Origin: Triplophysa rosa
Lineage: Eukaryota > Chordata > Actinopteri > Cypriniformes > Nemacheilidae
DNA length: 64,000 bases
NCBI RefSeq assembly: GCF_024868665.1
Contig: NC_079900.1
Coordinates: 25,816,216 to 25,880,215 of the forward strand
Reading direction: 5' to 3'
Shown here: positions 21,737-31,738 of the stretch, piece after piece
Numbering within the stretch: position 1 is the stretch's first letter
How the letters are laid out: each line of letters opens with the position of its first letter
Made by a program: the position numbers and the translations under genes
The notes under the pieces: model-generated
Seen by the model: only the letters and a program-made list of their open reading frames with translations
Told to the model about the DNA's origin: nothing
The model's database searches: none

Positions 21737-21890
21737 ATATATGGATAATACCATGTTTGGTTTGGCGGTAATAGTTTTATTTCCTGTTTATGATTGCAGG
21801 CTATTTACACCATAATATATTTAGATATTAGAGAGCACCCTCACTATTTTCAAAAGCACCCTCAGTGATTTGGTTCTGGAACCGGGCCTG
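20014..21890. mobile_element. Candidate DNA element with CAGGCCCGGTTC termini
   Basis: CAGGCCCGGTTC at the left is mirrored by GAACCGGGCCTG at the right, and both ends continue with GAGGGTGCT/AGCACCCTC blocks. The flanks share only AGC, too short to assign a superfamily. Inside is the TA-flanked MITE at 20529-21382 and a TA microsatellite at about 21702-21733. Confidence 0.6.
20529..21382. mobile_element. MITE with CACTGTAAAAAATGA termini, TA target site
   Basis: Perfect 15-base inverted ends CACTGTAAAAAATGA and TCATTTTTTACAGTG, flanked by TA on both sides. A TA duplication fits Tc1/mariner-type insertion. It has 854 bases with no coding capacity. Confidence 0.75.
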
Positions 21891-21961
21891 AGCGCAGTTG
21901 GTGAAATTGCTGGCTCCTGGGTTTTGTGAAGAACGGGATTGGGAATTATGTATGAAAATTC

Positions 21962-22245
21962 GGTCACACTTTATTTTAAGGTCCAATTCTCGGTATTAAT
22001 AAACCATTAACAAGGACTTTTGCCTCCATAAACTCCCAATTTGTTGCTTATTAACAGTTAGTAAGGTAATTGTTAGGTTTAGGTATTGGGTAGGATTAAG
22101 GAAGTAGAATATGGTCATGTTGAATATGTGCTTTATACTTTATATACTTTATTAAGTACTAATAAACAGCCAATATGCTAATAATAGGCATGCTAATGAG
22201 CAACTAGTTAATAGTGAGAATTGGTCCCTATACTAAAGTGTTACC
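21962..22245. mobile_element. Short MITE with 8-bp target duplication
   Basis: Ends GGTCACACTTTATTTTAAGG and the near-complement CTATACTAAAGTGTTACC are flanked by perfect GAAAATTC duplications (21954-21961 and 22246-22253). At 284 bases it has no coding capacity. An 8-bp duplication points to hAT-type mobilisation. Confidence 0.82.
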
Positions 22246-22253
22246 GAAAATTC

Positions 22254-22568
22254 TGATTCCCTTGAACACACAGAAACTCACCTTGAACTGAACATGATGT
22301 GACTACTGCAGAAAGGCATTTTCTCTGGTGTATTTAGACTTCTGTGGAAGTGAATGTTTGCACAGGACAAAAGTCTTCCATATAAAAAAGACTATGGTGG
22401 TATCAAAAGGTTTGCTCAACATTTTCTATGCATATGCCGGTTTTGAACACACCAGGACATTATGGGCCATGTCCAGAAAACAGAATACCAAGGTACTGTT
22501 TGCACTATCAAAAGATGTTTAAGCACCACTACCAGCCTGATATGGCAATATTGGCTCAGCCAAAGTTA
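22254..22568. other. Unassigned spacer
   Basis: No gene recognised; it ends at the TTA that flanks the Harbinger-type element. Confidence 0.4.
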
Positions 22569-22880
22569 AGCCTGGCTCAGATTACAGGAGTCTCGGCCAG
22601 ATTTTACCCCGATTTCCCCTCCCGAGAATCTTTGAAAAAATCGGGTCCAGAACCTCGATCGGGTCCGAGGTTCGGCCCAGATTATCACGTAATGTGAGGC
22701 GTTCACAGATCGAATCTTACACCTCCCGATCTGCTCCGAGAGAAATCGGGGCCGCCCCGATCATATCAAACATGTTTGATATTTAGGATTTTAAAGCGGG
22801 GTGATGACGTTGGTACTTTCGCAACAGCCAATGAGAGGCACATCTGCAAGGTGACGGAGGTGACTGACAGACCTTTAAAA

Positions 22881-23045
22881 ATGTCGACCGCGAAAGCTCC
22901 TGCAAGGGAATGTTGGACAGCGGATGGAGGAACAACTTGTGGCAACAACATGATTGTCTATATAATGTATCCTCCAAAACATACCACAACCGCACACATA
23001 AGGAAAAGAGCTGGGGAGAAGTCGCGTCGGTTTTAAATGTACCGG
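22881..23045 (+). pseudogene. MADF-like first exon of Harbinger-type element, frameshifted
   Basis: ATG at 22881 opens MSTAKAPARECWTADGG. After a frame change the same exon reads LYNVSSKTYHNRTHKEKSWG followed by EVASVLNVPG, and ends at CCGG|GTAAGT. The spacing of W, LYNVSSKTYHN and KSWGEVASVL is typical of the MADF fold of Myb/SANT-like proteins encoded beside Harbinger transposases. The shift between the two parts breaks the exon. No downstream exon was recognised. The domain call is mine by eye. Confidence 0.55.
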
Positions 23046-23769
23046 GTAAGTTAACTGCTTGCTAATGCGCAGCTTGTAGTTTCGTTCAACAGATTGTTAT
23101 TTGGCTATAGGCATACATACAGAGTCGGCGCCACGAGGGGGCACTAGGGGGCATGGCCCGGCCACTTCAGTCACTGTGCCCCCCTCACTTTTTAAAATGA
23201 TAAAAGACGAATTCATTAAAAAACATTTGGAGAATGAATTTGGTTTATATTTATTAATGAAACAACAAGAGCAGAGGGTAAAACATATTTCATTTATTCG
23301 TTAAAACAGATTTTAAAGACATTGTCTTGTGCTGTACTTATGTGTTGTTAAAAACACAAGCTAAAGGGCTGCTTGCGTCCAGCTGCAACGTTTCTGTATG
23401 CATTGCTTAACAAGAAACGGGCATTACTATTATGCAGACGGTGACAATTGAGATACAGGCTGTCTAACAGAAAGCAAGAGCTCGCGCTTTAGTGTTGTTA
23501 TATTGATGCGATCGTTTTGTTAGACATAAAGCTCTGCTGGGGAACAGTCCCCTGTATACTTTTTCTCTCACTTTTTCTTTAAAGCCTGCTTTTGACATTT
23601 TTCTATGTATTTTTTTCTATATATGCGTCTAAATTAATAATCTTCATTTATTAACTTCCGCTGAATTTATGTAGGCTATGATCGGTGTATTTCCAGTTCT
23701 TTTTGTCAAAACGTCATACAACATTTGCTCTCCTCCAAGTTGATATATAAAAAAATAGCCTTTCAGTTT

Positions 23770-24350
23770 TGTCATGGCTCTGCTTCCTTTAGTCATGTTT
23801 TTCTTGGTCCTGTAGCAGAGCCATGGCAAAGCCTTTGGTTATGTGTGGAGGGAAACATATTATTGTCCTTTTGACAATAATGTGCGTTCTCTCCAGTGTC
23901 TCGTCATTGGCCCCGCCCCTCTCATTTCTTGTATTGTTTTCCTCTCGTGTCTTATGTTCCACACCTGCTCTCGCTCATTATCCCTCGTTTGTCTTCCCTT
24001 TAAATACCCTCTTGTTTCTTTGTCTTGTGTTCGTTGATTATGTGTGGATGCTGGTGTTTTGTTTGCCTTCCCTGTCGTGTGCCTTTCACCATGTTTGCTA
24101 TGTTGCCTGTGTCCCTTGGAAGTGTTTATACGTAGTGTCTCGTTTTTGAATTACTTCAGTTTTTGCCCTCTCATGGGAAGTGTTTTGTTTTGATTTCTTG
24201 TTCTGTTTCCGTGTCCTAGTTATTGTTCTGTTTTTGCACCCCATCGTGGGTTTTTGTTTTGTCTTTTGTATTTATTATTAAAGTCTTGTTTTGTTAACCT
24301 CGTCACTGCCTGCCTGCGCTTGGGTTCTTCTCCACGCTCATATCGTGACA
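23770..24350 (+). repeat. 5' LTR of copy 2
   Basis: TGTCATGGCTCTGCTTCC...CATATCGTGACA. A palindrome at about 23851-23880 (CATATTATTGTCC, spacer TTTT, GACAATAATGTG) sits in the presumed U3. TATTATTAAAG near 24272-24282 may supply a polyadenylation-type signal. Confidence 0.9.
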
Positions 24351-24382
24351 GAATCCACGAACCATCTACGAACCCAGCAGGT

Positions 24383-25417
24383 ATGGAAAGTTCCCTGCGA
24401 GCCCGCCAGACCTGGTTATTGTTCGGGCTTCGCCAGGGGGATCGGGGGGTACGGGAGTTTGCCCGTACCTTCCTGGATGCGGCGGCAGAGACGGGGTTCG
24501 GTGAGAAGGATCTTACCGTAATTTTTAACAGCTGTCTCACCGAACCTCTCAAGCCCAGCGAGATGAGGATGCTGAGTCCCCTGTACTTTGGTGACATGCT
24601 CAGGTACGTGGTCAACCGGGACGAACCATGGCCCACTACACCATCCTGGGTATCCTCTCCGCTGGCTACTGTCCCGGAAGACCTCGTCCTGGCCACCGTG
24701 ACCTTGGGGGACTCAGCTCCTCCATCCTCAAGCTCTGTCGTTCCGCCCACCTCCAGCTCCGCCAATCCATCTCCACCGTCCACGACCCTCCGTGGCAAGC
24801 GAGGAAGGAGGGCGTCCGGGGAAGTGTCTACAGACTCCTCCGGTGCGGAGCTGGCCACGCCCTCCACTGCTGCCTCGCAGCCGACGACAGGCCCTGCGGT
24901 TCGGTTGAAGAAGAAGAGGCAGCGGAGGGGGGCGCGGACTCCAACCCAGCCAGTGCAGCCGGCGTCCAGTCCGGTGCAGCCGGCATCCAGTCCGGTGATC
25001 CAGCCGGCGTCCAGTCCGGTGATCCAGCCGGCGTCCAGTCCGGTGAACCAGCCGGCGTCCAGTCCGGTGAACCAGCCGGCGTCCAGTCCGGAGATCCAGC
25101 CTGCGTCCAGTCCGGCGATCCAGCCGGCATCCAGTCCGGCGATCCAGCCGGTACAGCAGCCGGCCTTCCAGTCGGCGTCAAGCCCTGTCCAGCCGGCCTT
25201 CCAGCCGGTCCCCAGTCCGGCAGCCAAGCCGGCCCCTTGGAAACTCCCAGGGCCAAAGACTGTCCCCCCCAGGACTCCTCCTAAATCCCCCAGGACTCCG
25301 CGCCCTCGAGCGCAGCCGGGGACTAAGACTGTTCCCCCTTCTCCCCTCCCCCATGGACTGCCTCCCATGAGCCAGTGTTTGGCCCCTCCCCCCTCCCTTG
25401 TTTGTTATTTTTGTTAA
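24383..25417 (+). CDS. Gag-like protein of LTR copy 2
   Basis: 344 codons. ATG at 24383 is the first start after the LTR, and the upstream frame is also open. The N-terminal 100 residues hold RQGDRGVREFARTFLDAAAE and LYFGDMLRYVVNRDE, with the QG-x-FA-x-F-x-AA spacing also present in the Gypsy gag of this window (QGRATITDYAIRFKTLAA). Then come a Ser/Pro-rich linker, a basic segment RLKKKRQRRGARTP, about eight units of an 8-residue repeat (PASSPVIQ type) and a Pro-rich tail. It has no CCHC knuckle, protease or polymerase. It would form or join particles and rely on enzymes from another element. The frame is intact, unlike most coding regions here. Confidence 0.7.
   Translation: MESSLRARQTWLLFGLRQGDRGVREFARTFLDAAAETGFGEKDLTVIFNSCLTEPLKPSEMRMLSPLYFGDMLRYVVNRDEPWPTTPSWVSSPLATVPEDLVLATVTLGDSAPPSSSSVVPPTSSSANPSPPSTTLRGKRGRRASGEVSTDSSGAELATPSTAASQPTTGPAVRLKKKRQRRGARTPTQPVQPASSPVQPASSPVIQPASSPVIQPASSPVNQPASSPVNQPASSPEIQPASSPAIQPASSPAIQPVQQPAFQSASSPVQPAFQPVPSPAAKPAPWKLPGPKTVPPRTPPKSPRTPRPRAQPGTKTVPPSPLPHGLPPMSQCLAPPPSLVCYFC
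24955..25152. repeat. 24-bp minisatellite in gag of copy 2
   Basis: About eight units of 24 bases built on CCGGCGTCCAGTCCGGTGAT, encoding the PASSPVIQ repeat. The corresponding place in copy 1 carries a 33-bp unit instead, so the two copies expanded different units. Confidence 0.85.
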
Positions 25418-25516
25418 GTCACCCCAATCCCTTAGTCTTGTTGTCTTGTCTGCCCCTTGTCTCGTCTGTCTACCCCTTGGTGAGCACCTGGAGGTGCTCA
25501 TTAAAGGGGGGGCTTC

Positions 25517-26083
25517 TGTCATGGCTCTGCTTCCTTTAGTCATGTTTTTCTTGGTCCTGTAGCAGAGCGTGTGGCAAAGCCTTTGGTTATGTGTGGAGGG
25601 AAACATATTATTGTCCGCGTTCTCTCCAGTGTCTCGTCACTGGCCCCGCCCCTCTCGTTTCTTGTATTGTTTTCCTCTCGTTTCTTATGTTCCACACCTG
25701 CCCTCGCTCGTTATCCCTCGTTTGTCTTCCCTTTAAATACCCTCTTGTTTCTTTGTCTTGTGTTCGTGGATTATGTGTGGATGCTGGTGTTTTGTTTGCC
25801 TTCCCTGTCGTGTGCCTTTGACCATGTTTGCTATGTTGCCTGTGTCCCTTGTAAGTGTTTATACGTAGTGTCTCGTTTTTGATTTAGTTCAGTTTTTGCC
25901 CTCTCATGGGAAGTGTTTTGTTTTGATTTCTTGTTCTGTTTCCGTGTCCTAGTTATTGTTCTGTTTTTGCACCCCATCGTGGGTTTTTGTTTTGTCTTTT
26001 GTATTTATTATTAAAGTCTTGTTTTGTTAACCCCGTCACTGCCTGCCTGCGCTTGGGTTCTTCTCCACGCTCATATCGTGACA
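25517..26083 (+). repeat. 3' LTR of copy 2
   Basis: 567 bases, nearly identical to 23770-24350. One arm of the U3 palindrome is deleted (TATTATTGTCC runs directly into GCGTTCTC). Confidence 0.9.
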
Positions 26084-27638
26084 AGTTTCAGTGTCTTTCA
26101 TGTTTTTTAGTTCAGTTCAATTTATTAGCTTTGAAAAAGCTATGCGAAATATAAAATGCTGTCCTCGAAATGGACATTTAGAATTGTTAAACTTCAAAAC
26201 GGCAGCACGCACTGAATGAAACGCTTTGTATCTACAACTCGCAGGTATTGCGCACCCCTAGGCAGAATTTAACTAGATTTTTTATTGTATTATAGTTAAA
26301 AATGTCTGGCTCTCAATGAAAAAGGCAGTACGCGGCTGATGTGTGCAGACATGGATTTCTTCGCGCACTCGTTATGTGCGAATGTGCCGCTTTTACAAGT
26401 GTGATTTGGTTAGCCTACCACGTTGCATATAGATCAGGTTTTCCGTGATCATCTCTGATAAAAAAGTAAATTGGTAAAACTTAAACTTGAGAAGAAAACT
26501 GGGGCATGGCGGAGTGCCGCTTCTTAACACCAGAAGAGCCGCACACTGAAACAGAACAGAGCGAGACCTCAGCCTATGCGCCGTGTCTCAACCTCGAATT
26601 GTCCTGGGCAAAATTTAGGCTATAATCTAAACCACATCGACAAAATAAACAGGTAGGGTGATTTTACAATGCAAAATACCCTGTCAGATAGTCCTACCAG
26701 TTTAAAATGAACACATTAAATACATTTACATCGTAAATACCCTGTCAGATTATCCTACCAACATAAAAGAAACATGATTAATTTACAGCGCAATACCCTA
26801 TAATTGTACTACAGTACTAAATAAATATGAAGGCCTAGAATGATTTAACAACAAAAATACACAATCAGATTCCCGTAGCAGTATAAAATAAACAAGTAGC
26901 ATGATTTTATAGCGCAAGAAAATGACGTAACATTGATGTGCGCATGCCTGGTAGGATAATCTGACGGGTAGAATGAAATTTCGGGACACCAGCCCATTCT
27001 AAACCCCTAAACCCTGCCCCCCCCCACTAAACATAGCAGCCCCCTCACTTTGTGCACCCTGGCACCGACTCTGCATACATATAACATGCGTTTATGTGTT
27101 TGTTTTTACGCTGTGTCTTATAAGCACATTGGCATTCATCTTTATTCTCGGCAGCGAGAAAGCGATTTTTCTTCCGTTATTTATTAACATTAAATTTAAG
27201 CGGCTTGCCCAAAGCACAGTCATAACTTCAGCCCTAGCAAAAAGCATTATAGCACCCCCTGCTCAAAATACATTCCCGCGGCTTTGGACAGACAGACAGA
27301 GAATCATTCAGAGAGCGACAGAGACGTTACACAACCGTTGCCAGGTGAGATCACGTGAAATTAACTTTGCGATGTCCCTTTGTTTACTTCTGTTTCCCGG
27401 TGAGATGACGTAAGAGGCGTCCTCTGGTATGATAATCTTAATATTATCCTGTAGTTTGGGTGTCTTAGGATGTCTTTTGATGTGCAATTATGAAATAAAA
27501 AAACTTCCAATCAAACTTTCTAAATTTTTATTTTTGCACTTGCTACCTTTAGTCTTATTTATAAACACAACTTTACCCCCCAACGTTTTCTTATCTGGAC
27601 ATTTCACATTTATAAATGCAAGTTTACAAAGGGCAAAC

Positions 27639-27804
27639 CTATTTTTGTAGTGCTTGAAAAAGAGATTCAAATGTAGATGTGATGTCAACATCTAAAAATA
27701 GTAAACCCATTAAAACGATAGTAACCGTTTTAATGGGTTTACTATTTTTAGATGTTGACATCACATCTACATTTGAATCTCTTTTTCAAGCACTACAAAA
27801 ATAG
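27639..27804. repeat. Perfect 79-bp hairpin
   Basis: Arms 27639-27717 and 27726-27804 are exact reverse complements with an 8-base loop ATAGTAAC. They lie inside the Harbinger-type element. There are no mismatches in 79 pairs, so the inverted copy is very young, under conversion, or an assembly artefact. Confidence 0.93.
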
Positions 27805-27868
27805 CTCCTTTTACAAAACTGCATATCCTATGGATATGTAAAATATGTGTAATTTAGTTGTACACTGA

Positions 27869-28201
27869 TGAGTGTGAGCTTGTTTAAGGATTTAAATAAA
27901 ATAATCTGTAAAGATTCTTTTTATGTGTGTGCTGCAACCAGATTTTTAATCTTTCCTGATTTTAAAACTCCTGTAGTCTGAGCCAGGTTTAAGATTTTAA
28001 ATAAGAGAATCTGTCAAGATTCTCCTTATGTGTGTGCTGCAACCAGAATTTGAAATCTGTCAGGATTTTAAAACTCCTGTAGTCTGAGCCAGGTTTAAGA
28101 TTTTAAATAAGAGAATCTGTCAAGATTCTCCTTATGTGTGTGCTGCAACCAGAATTTAAAATCTGTCAGGATTTTAAAACTCCTGTAGTCTGAGCCAGGC
28201 T
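27869..28201. repeat. Tandem copies of the Harbinger right end, 106-bp unit
   Basis: Two close copies (27975-28080 and 28081-28186) and one diverged copy (27869-27974), each starting near AGTCTGAGCCAGGTTTAAGA, then a final terminal AGTCTGAGCCAGGCT. The terminal inverted repeat motif is therefore present several times. Confidence 0.88.
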
Positions 28202-28204
28202 TTA

Positions 28205-28613
28205 GGGGTCTACCGACTGCCTAGTGTGTCATTTCAGCAAATGTCATTATTTAGAAATTATATACAAAAGTGATGGTGTTTCGGTTAAAAAGAACACGTG
28301 AGCCCACTTGACTGATGACATGCTTTGCTGTGGTGACAGCATACGACACCTGGTTTCTCCATCAGCACAGGTGTGTTTGGATTGTTCAGAGCGTCTGGAG
28401 AAATTCAGAAAGCTAATATGAGTGGTAGCATGGGACCGACTGTGACAGGAAGTAGACAGGCTGGGATAAACCATAAGAGCAGAGTGATGTCTTTCCGTTG
28501 GTGCCAATGCATCGGACTGGTTAATTTCCTAAAGTGCCGTTGATATCAGGCTTCCAACAAAGAATGCTCTAATTTCACGATACAATAAAGTAACACAACA
28601 GCACCCAAAGAAG
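28205..28613. other. Unassigned spacer
   Basis: No recognisable gene; it ends with CAAAGAAG, the left target duplication of the next element. Confidence 0.4.
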
Positions 28614-29302
28614 TAGGGGTGTTGGGAAAAATCGATTCACCTAACTGTCACAATTCTTTTTAAAACGATTTAAAAATCGATTGGTTTATCTCAGAATCGA
28701 TTTATTTTTTATTTTACTTTTCCTAAGAGGTGGTGGAGTTACCAATTTTATTCCAACAGAGGGCGTAAAGCATATGTTTGTATCTGTATTAGATGACATC
28801 GTATCCGTTTTAAGCGGACGCAAAAATGATGGCCGAGTCAGCGGATCAAAGCTCGAAAATTAATTCGGCACCTTCACGTTTCAAATCCCAAGTGTGGAAA
28901 CACTTTGGATTTTACACTTTACTGGGAAAAGCAGTGCTAGACGTGACTAAAACAGCATGCAAACTCTGCCATACACTGAGTTCAGGGTTTTGGTCCTTGA
29001 AAGTTTCATGGTTCAAGGTACTTTAAAATATACACCGTGTATGTGTATGCTCCTGAAATAAAAGCTCAGAAAGATGTGATGCATTGTTTTTGTTAATATG
29101 ACTCATAATATACAGTCTCTTCAATGGTATGATCAAGTATTTTCCTAGTCTTTAATAAGAAAACAAAAATCACAATAAATTGTAATATCGACTCGCAATA
29201 GTTATATAATCGCAATACTCAATAATCACAATATATATTGAATCGGCACACAAGTATCGGGATAGTATTGAATCGGCAAATTAGTGTATCGTTACACCCC
29301 TA
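28614..29302 (+). mobile_element. hAT element remnant with BED-finger exon
   Basis: TAGGGGTGT and ACACCCCTA ends with perfect 8-bp duplication CAAAGAAG (28606-28613 and 29303-29310). It has 689 bases. The BED-like exon at 28829-28990 shows that it derives from an autonomous hAT by deletion. Confidence 0.88.
28829..28990 (+). pseudogene. BED zinc-finger part of a hAT transposase
   Basis: The frame starting MAESADQSSK reads SRFKSQVWKHFGFYTLLGKA and VLDVTKTACKLCHT. VWKHFGF, DVTKTACKLC and the Cys pair fit the N-terminal half of a BED finger as used by hAT transposases to bind element ends. The His half of the finger and the catalytic domain are missing. It is truncated and non-functional. Confidence 0.6.
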
Positions 29303-29313
29303 CAAAGAAGTAC

Positions 29314-29824
29314 TGTCAGGGTCCTGTCCTTCCTATTCAGAGTTTGCGTGTCTTCTGGACAGGGTGTGTACATGTTTCGTCTTGTGTGGAGACACGTGGC
29401 GGTTTGTTGTGACATTTCGCCGCGTGTCCTGCTGTCTTTTGTTTAACTCCGCCCCCTTGTTTCTCCGTTAGTGTTTCATCTCCCTCACCTGTCCCAATCA
29501 TCTTCCCGCAAGTTTCCTTTTAATGTTAAGTCCTGTCACCTGCCTGTCACTATCCCTGTCCTATTATCCTTCGTTAGTTTTCCCCGTGTCCCGTGTATTC
29601 CCAGTCCTGTGTCGTTGCATTGTATTTGCTGTGTTTGTTCATGCCGTCCACGTCTTCGTCAAAGACTGTTCCTGTTTGGACTTTCCATTTCTGTGTTTTG
29701 TTTTATTATTAAGTAGCCCTGTTTTGCCCCCATTGTGGGTTTTGTTTTGTTCTTTGTTATTAAAAGTTTATTATTTAACCCTTCACCTGCCTGCGCTTGG
29801 GTTCTGTCTCCCCATATCGTGACA
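29314..29824 (+). repeat. Solo LTR, gag-only family (subfamily variant)
   Basis: TGTCAGGGTCCTGTCC...CATATCGTGACA, 511 bases, with the shared terminal block CTGCGCTTGGGTTCTGTCTC. Perfect 5-bp target duplication AGTAC (29309-29313 and 29825-29829), overlapping the last two bases of the hAT target duplication. It marks LTR-LTR recombination. Confidence 0.85.
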
Positions 29825-29829
29825 AGTAC

Positions 29830-31690
29830 ACTGAGCAGAGAAAGATAGCTGTTTAAATCTGCTAAATGGTTTTCTCTGATGATGATGCAACAAATAGCAC
29901 TGCCATGTGTCTTCATATGTTACAATATAAGCCACAGAAAATGGACTACTGTATAAACTGAGGTCAGAGATTGGTATAAAGTAGTAATATCACACGTACT
30001 ACAGTTAAAACAACATCTCAAGGGTGCTATTGTACTGAACATTGTACTGAATGTTCCAGGCAAATGTGCCAGTGATTTTACATAACAGTTTTAATTAACA
30101 AGACGTTGATATCCTTTTAAATGCAACACGGCCAATTTGATGATTTTTGCTGCCAAAACAGTTACAGGCTACAATTTGTAAACCATAATTTGAATTCTAT
30201 GTATCGAACATAGAAATTCATATGAAGGACAAATGAAAAGGAGCCTGCATTCTTAAAACCTGTGAGAAACCAGTCATCTGTGAGAGAGTCCATTATTAAG
30301 TTTTGTATTTTCAGAGTTTTGGTGTGCCAATTTCATACTTTTTCTGCTCACTTTGTGCCTTTTGTCGGTGATATGTGTTCCTTGGCTTTATCACGTGTGC
30401 CATACTGCTTACAGCAGACTATTGAAATGTAGAGGTAGATCAGCATGCATTGTCATTGCAAACGGCCTGAAAAGCCAGTCAGCTTGAGTCACGCTGATAT
30501 GCAAGCTGATTCGCTAGTGGACTTCAAGACTAGGAACTACTGTATCAGCCAGGGCCTCTAGTATTTCATGACTGAACTAGGTCATAAATATTGCACAACA
30601 CCGAGTTGGAACCACAAACGTAAAAATTTTACAGAGGGTAAAATTATATGGAAATGTGTGTGGGTGATAGTATATCCCAAAATGAAAATTTTAATCATGA
30701 CAATAAAGCATTAACAAAAAAAAAGATAAGACAGAATAAATCCTCTGGTGTTCTTTTTATTTCACGACTAATCTTTATGGTTATTCACTGTGTAATGGAG
30801 TCATTCTGTCCTGTCTCACCGGGATGTGGGTGTGTAGGACAGGCGGCTGTATTCCCAGTAGTGAGGTCTTCCTGTCTCTCAGAGACATTAAACCTCTTAA
30901 TGGACTCCGAGTAAACCATTTGCCTGACCTATTTCATGTCGCAAGCCGAAGCTAGAGGGTCTCCACCCATGACATCAGCCACATGTCTGCCAATGAACAT
31001 TTCCATTTTGTAATTACAAAAAATCACTTTATAAAATTGTCCTGGACTACGGTTTGAGGCTTAGAAATCTGATCAGCCTAGTTATGCATCATTCATTCAT
31101 TTGGAATTAAGCAGATCATAAGCCTGTCACGACTACTACATGACGACCTGATTATCTGATTTAATCGTGATTTTTTGAGATACCCTGATATGAAGGAAAC
31201 ACACTATGGCTTTACTTCATCTTTACTTTGTGTACTTCCAAAAATGTTCACAAAAAAATTCTGTATTCAAATGCCAATATAAAGGGACCGATGACATTAT
31301 AATAATGTTATGTATTAGGCCATTATAAATCCGTCAGCCTTGTGAAACATTTGTAACTGATATGAGCACAAATCACAATAAATCATCAATCGCTCGTACA
31401 GTAGTTACAGATCAGCACAATGTTCTAATTCTGAGAATGCAAGTGATTTCTCAGACGGAGAGGATTGTTACTCTTACATAAGATGCCCACGCCTTTCTAT
31501 TGCTCCACGCTGAACCCATGTGAATACCCACCAGGTGGCACAACGTACTACATCATTATGTCACCCCCCGCACCCTTTTCCCTAAGCTTAGCCACAAAAA
31601 AAGATCTCATACTTAACATATCCAGATGATGGCTGCCGGCATAGAGGATCAGTCTTAATACACATTGAAGCTTTGCTGAAGACCAGTAAT

Positions 31691-31738
<48 letters not shown>

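Larger units (their letters stand above)
23770..26083 (+). mobile_element. Gag-only LTR retrotransposon, copy 2 (complete)
   Basis: Two LTRs of 581 and 567 bases, one gag-like gene, a polypurine tract at 25502-25512 just before the 3' LTR, and a perfect 5-bp target duplication AGTTT (23765-23769 and 26084-26088). Its total length of 2314 bases leaves no room for pol. The sequence after the 5' LTR starts GAATCCACGAACC, with no TGG that would mark a standard tRNA primer site. The LTRs differ mainly by a small deletion in the 3' LTR around 25615, so the insertion is not brand new. Confidence 0.92.
23120..27073. mobile_element. Non-autonomous hAT element, middle of the nest
   Basis: Starts CAGAGTCGGCGCCACGAGGG and ends GCACCCTGGCACCGACTCTG, flanked by a perfect 8-bp duplication CATACATA (23112-23119 and 27074-27081). 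It contains the LTR retrotransposon at 23770-26083. No transposase frame was recognised in the remaining 1.6 kb. Confidence 0.88.
22569..28201. mobile_element. PIF/Harbinger-type element, outermost of a triple nest
   Basis: Ends AGCCTGGCTCAGATTACAGG and the complementary CCTGTAGTCTGAGCCAGGCT, flanked by TTA on both sides (22566-22568 and 28202-28204), the 3-bp target type of PIF/Harbinger. A MADF-like exon at 22881-23045 is consistent with the second gene of such elements. A hAT element with its own duplication interrupts it at 23120-27073. Removing that leaves about 1.7 kb. The right end is enlarged by tandem copies of its terminal segment. Confidence 0.75.

Noticed and set aside
24220..25368. 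382-codon minus-strand frame
   Set aside because: Shadow of the gag gene on the plus strand; LTR polarity, polypurine tract and gag similarity fix the coding strand.
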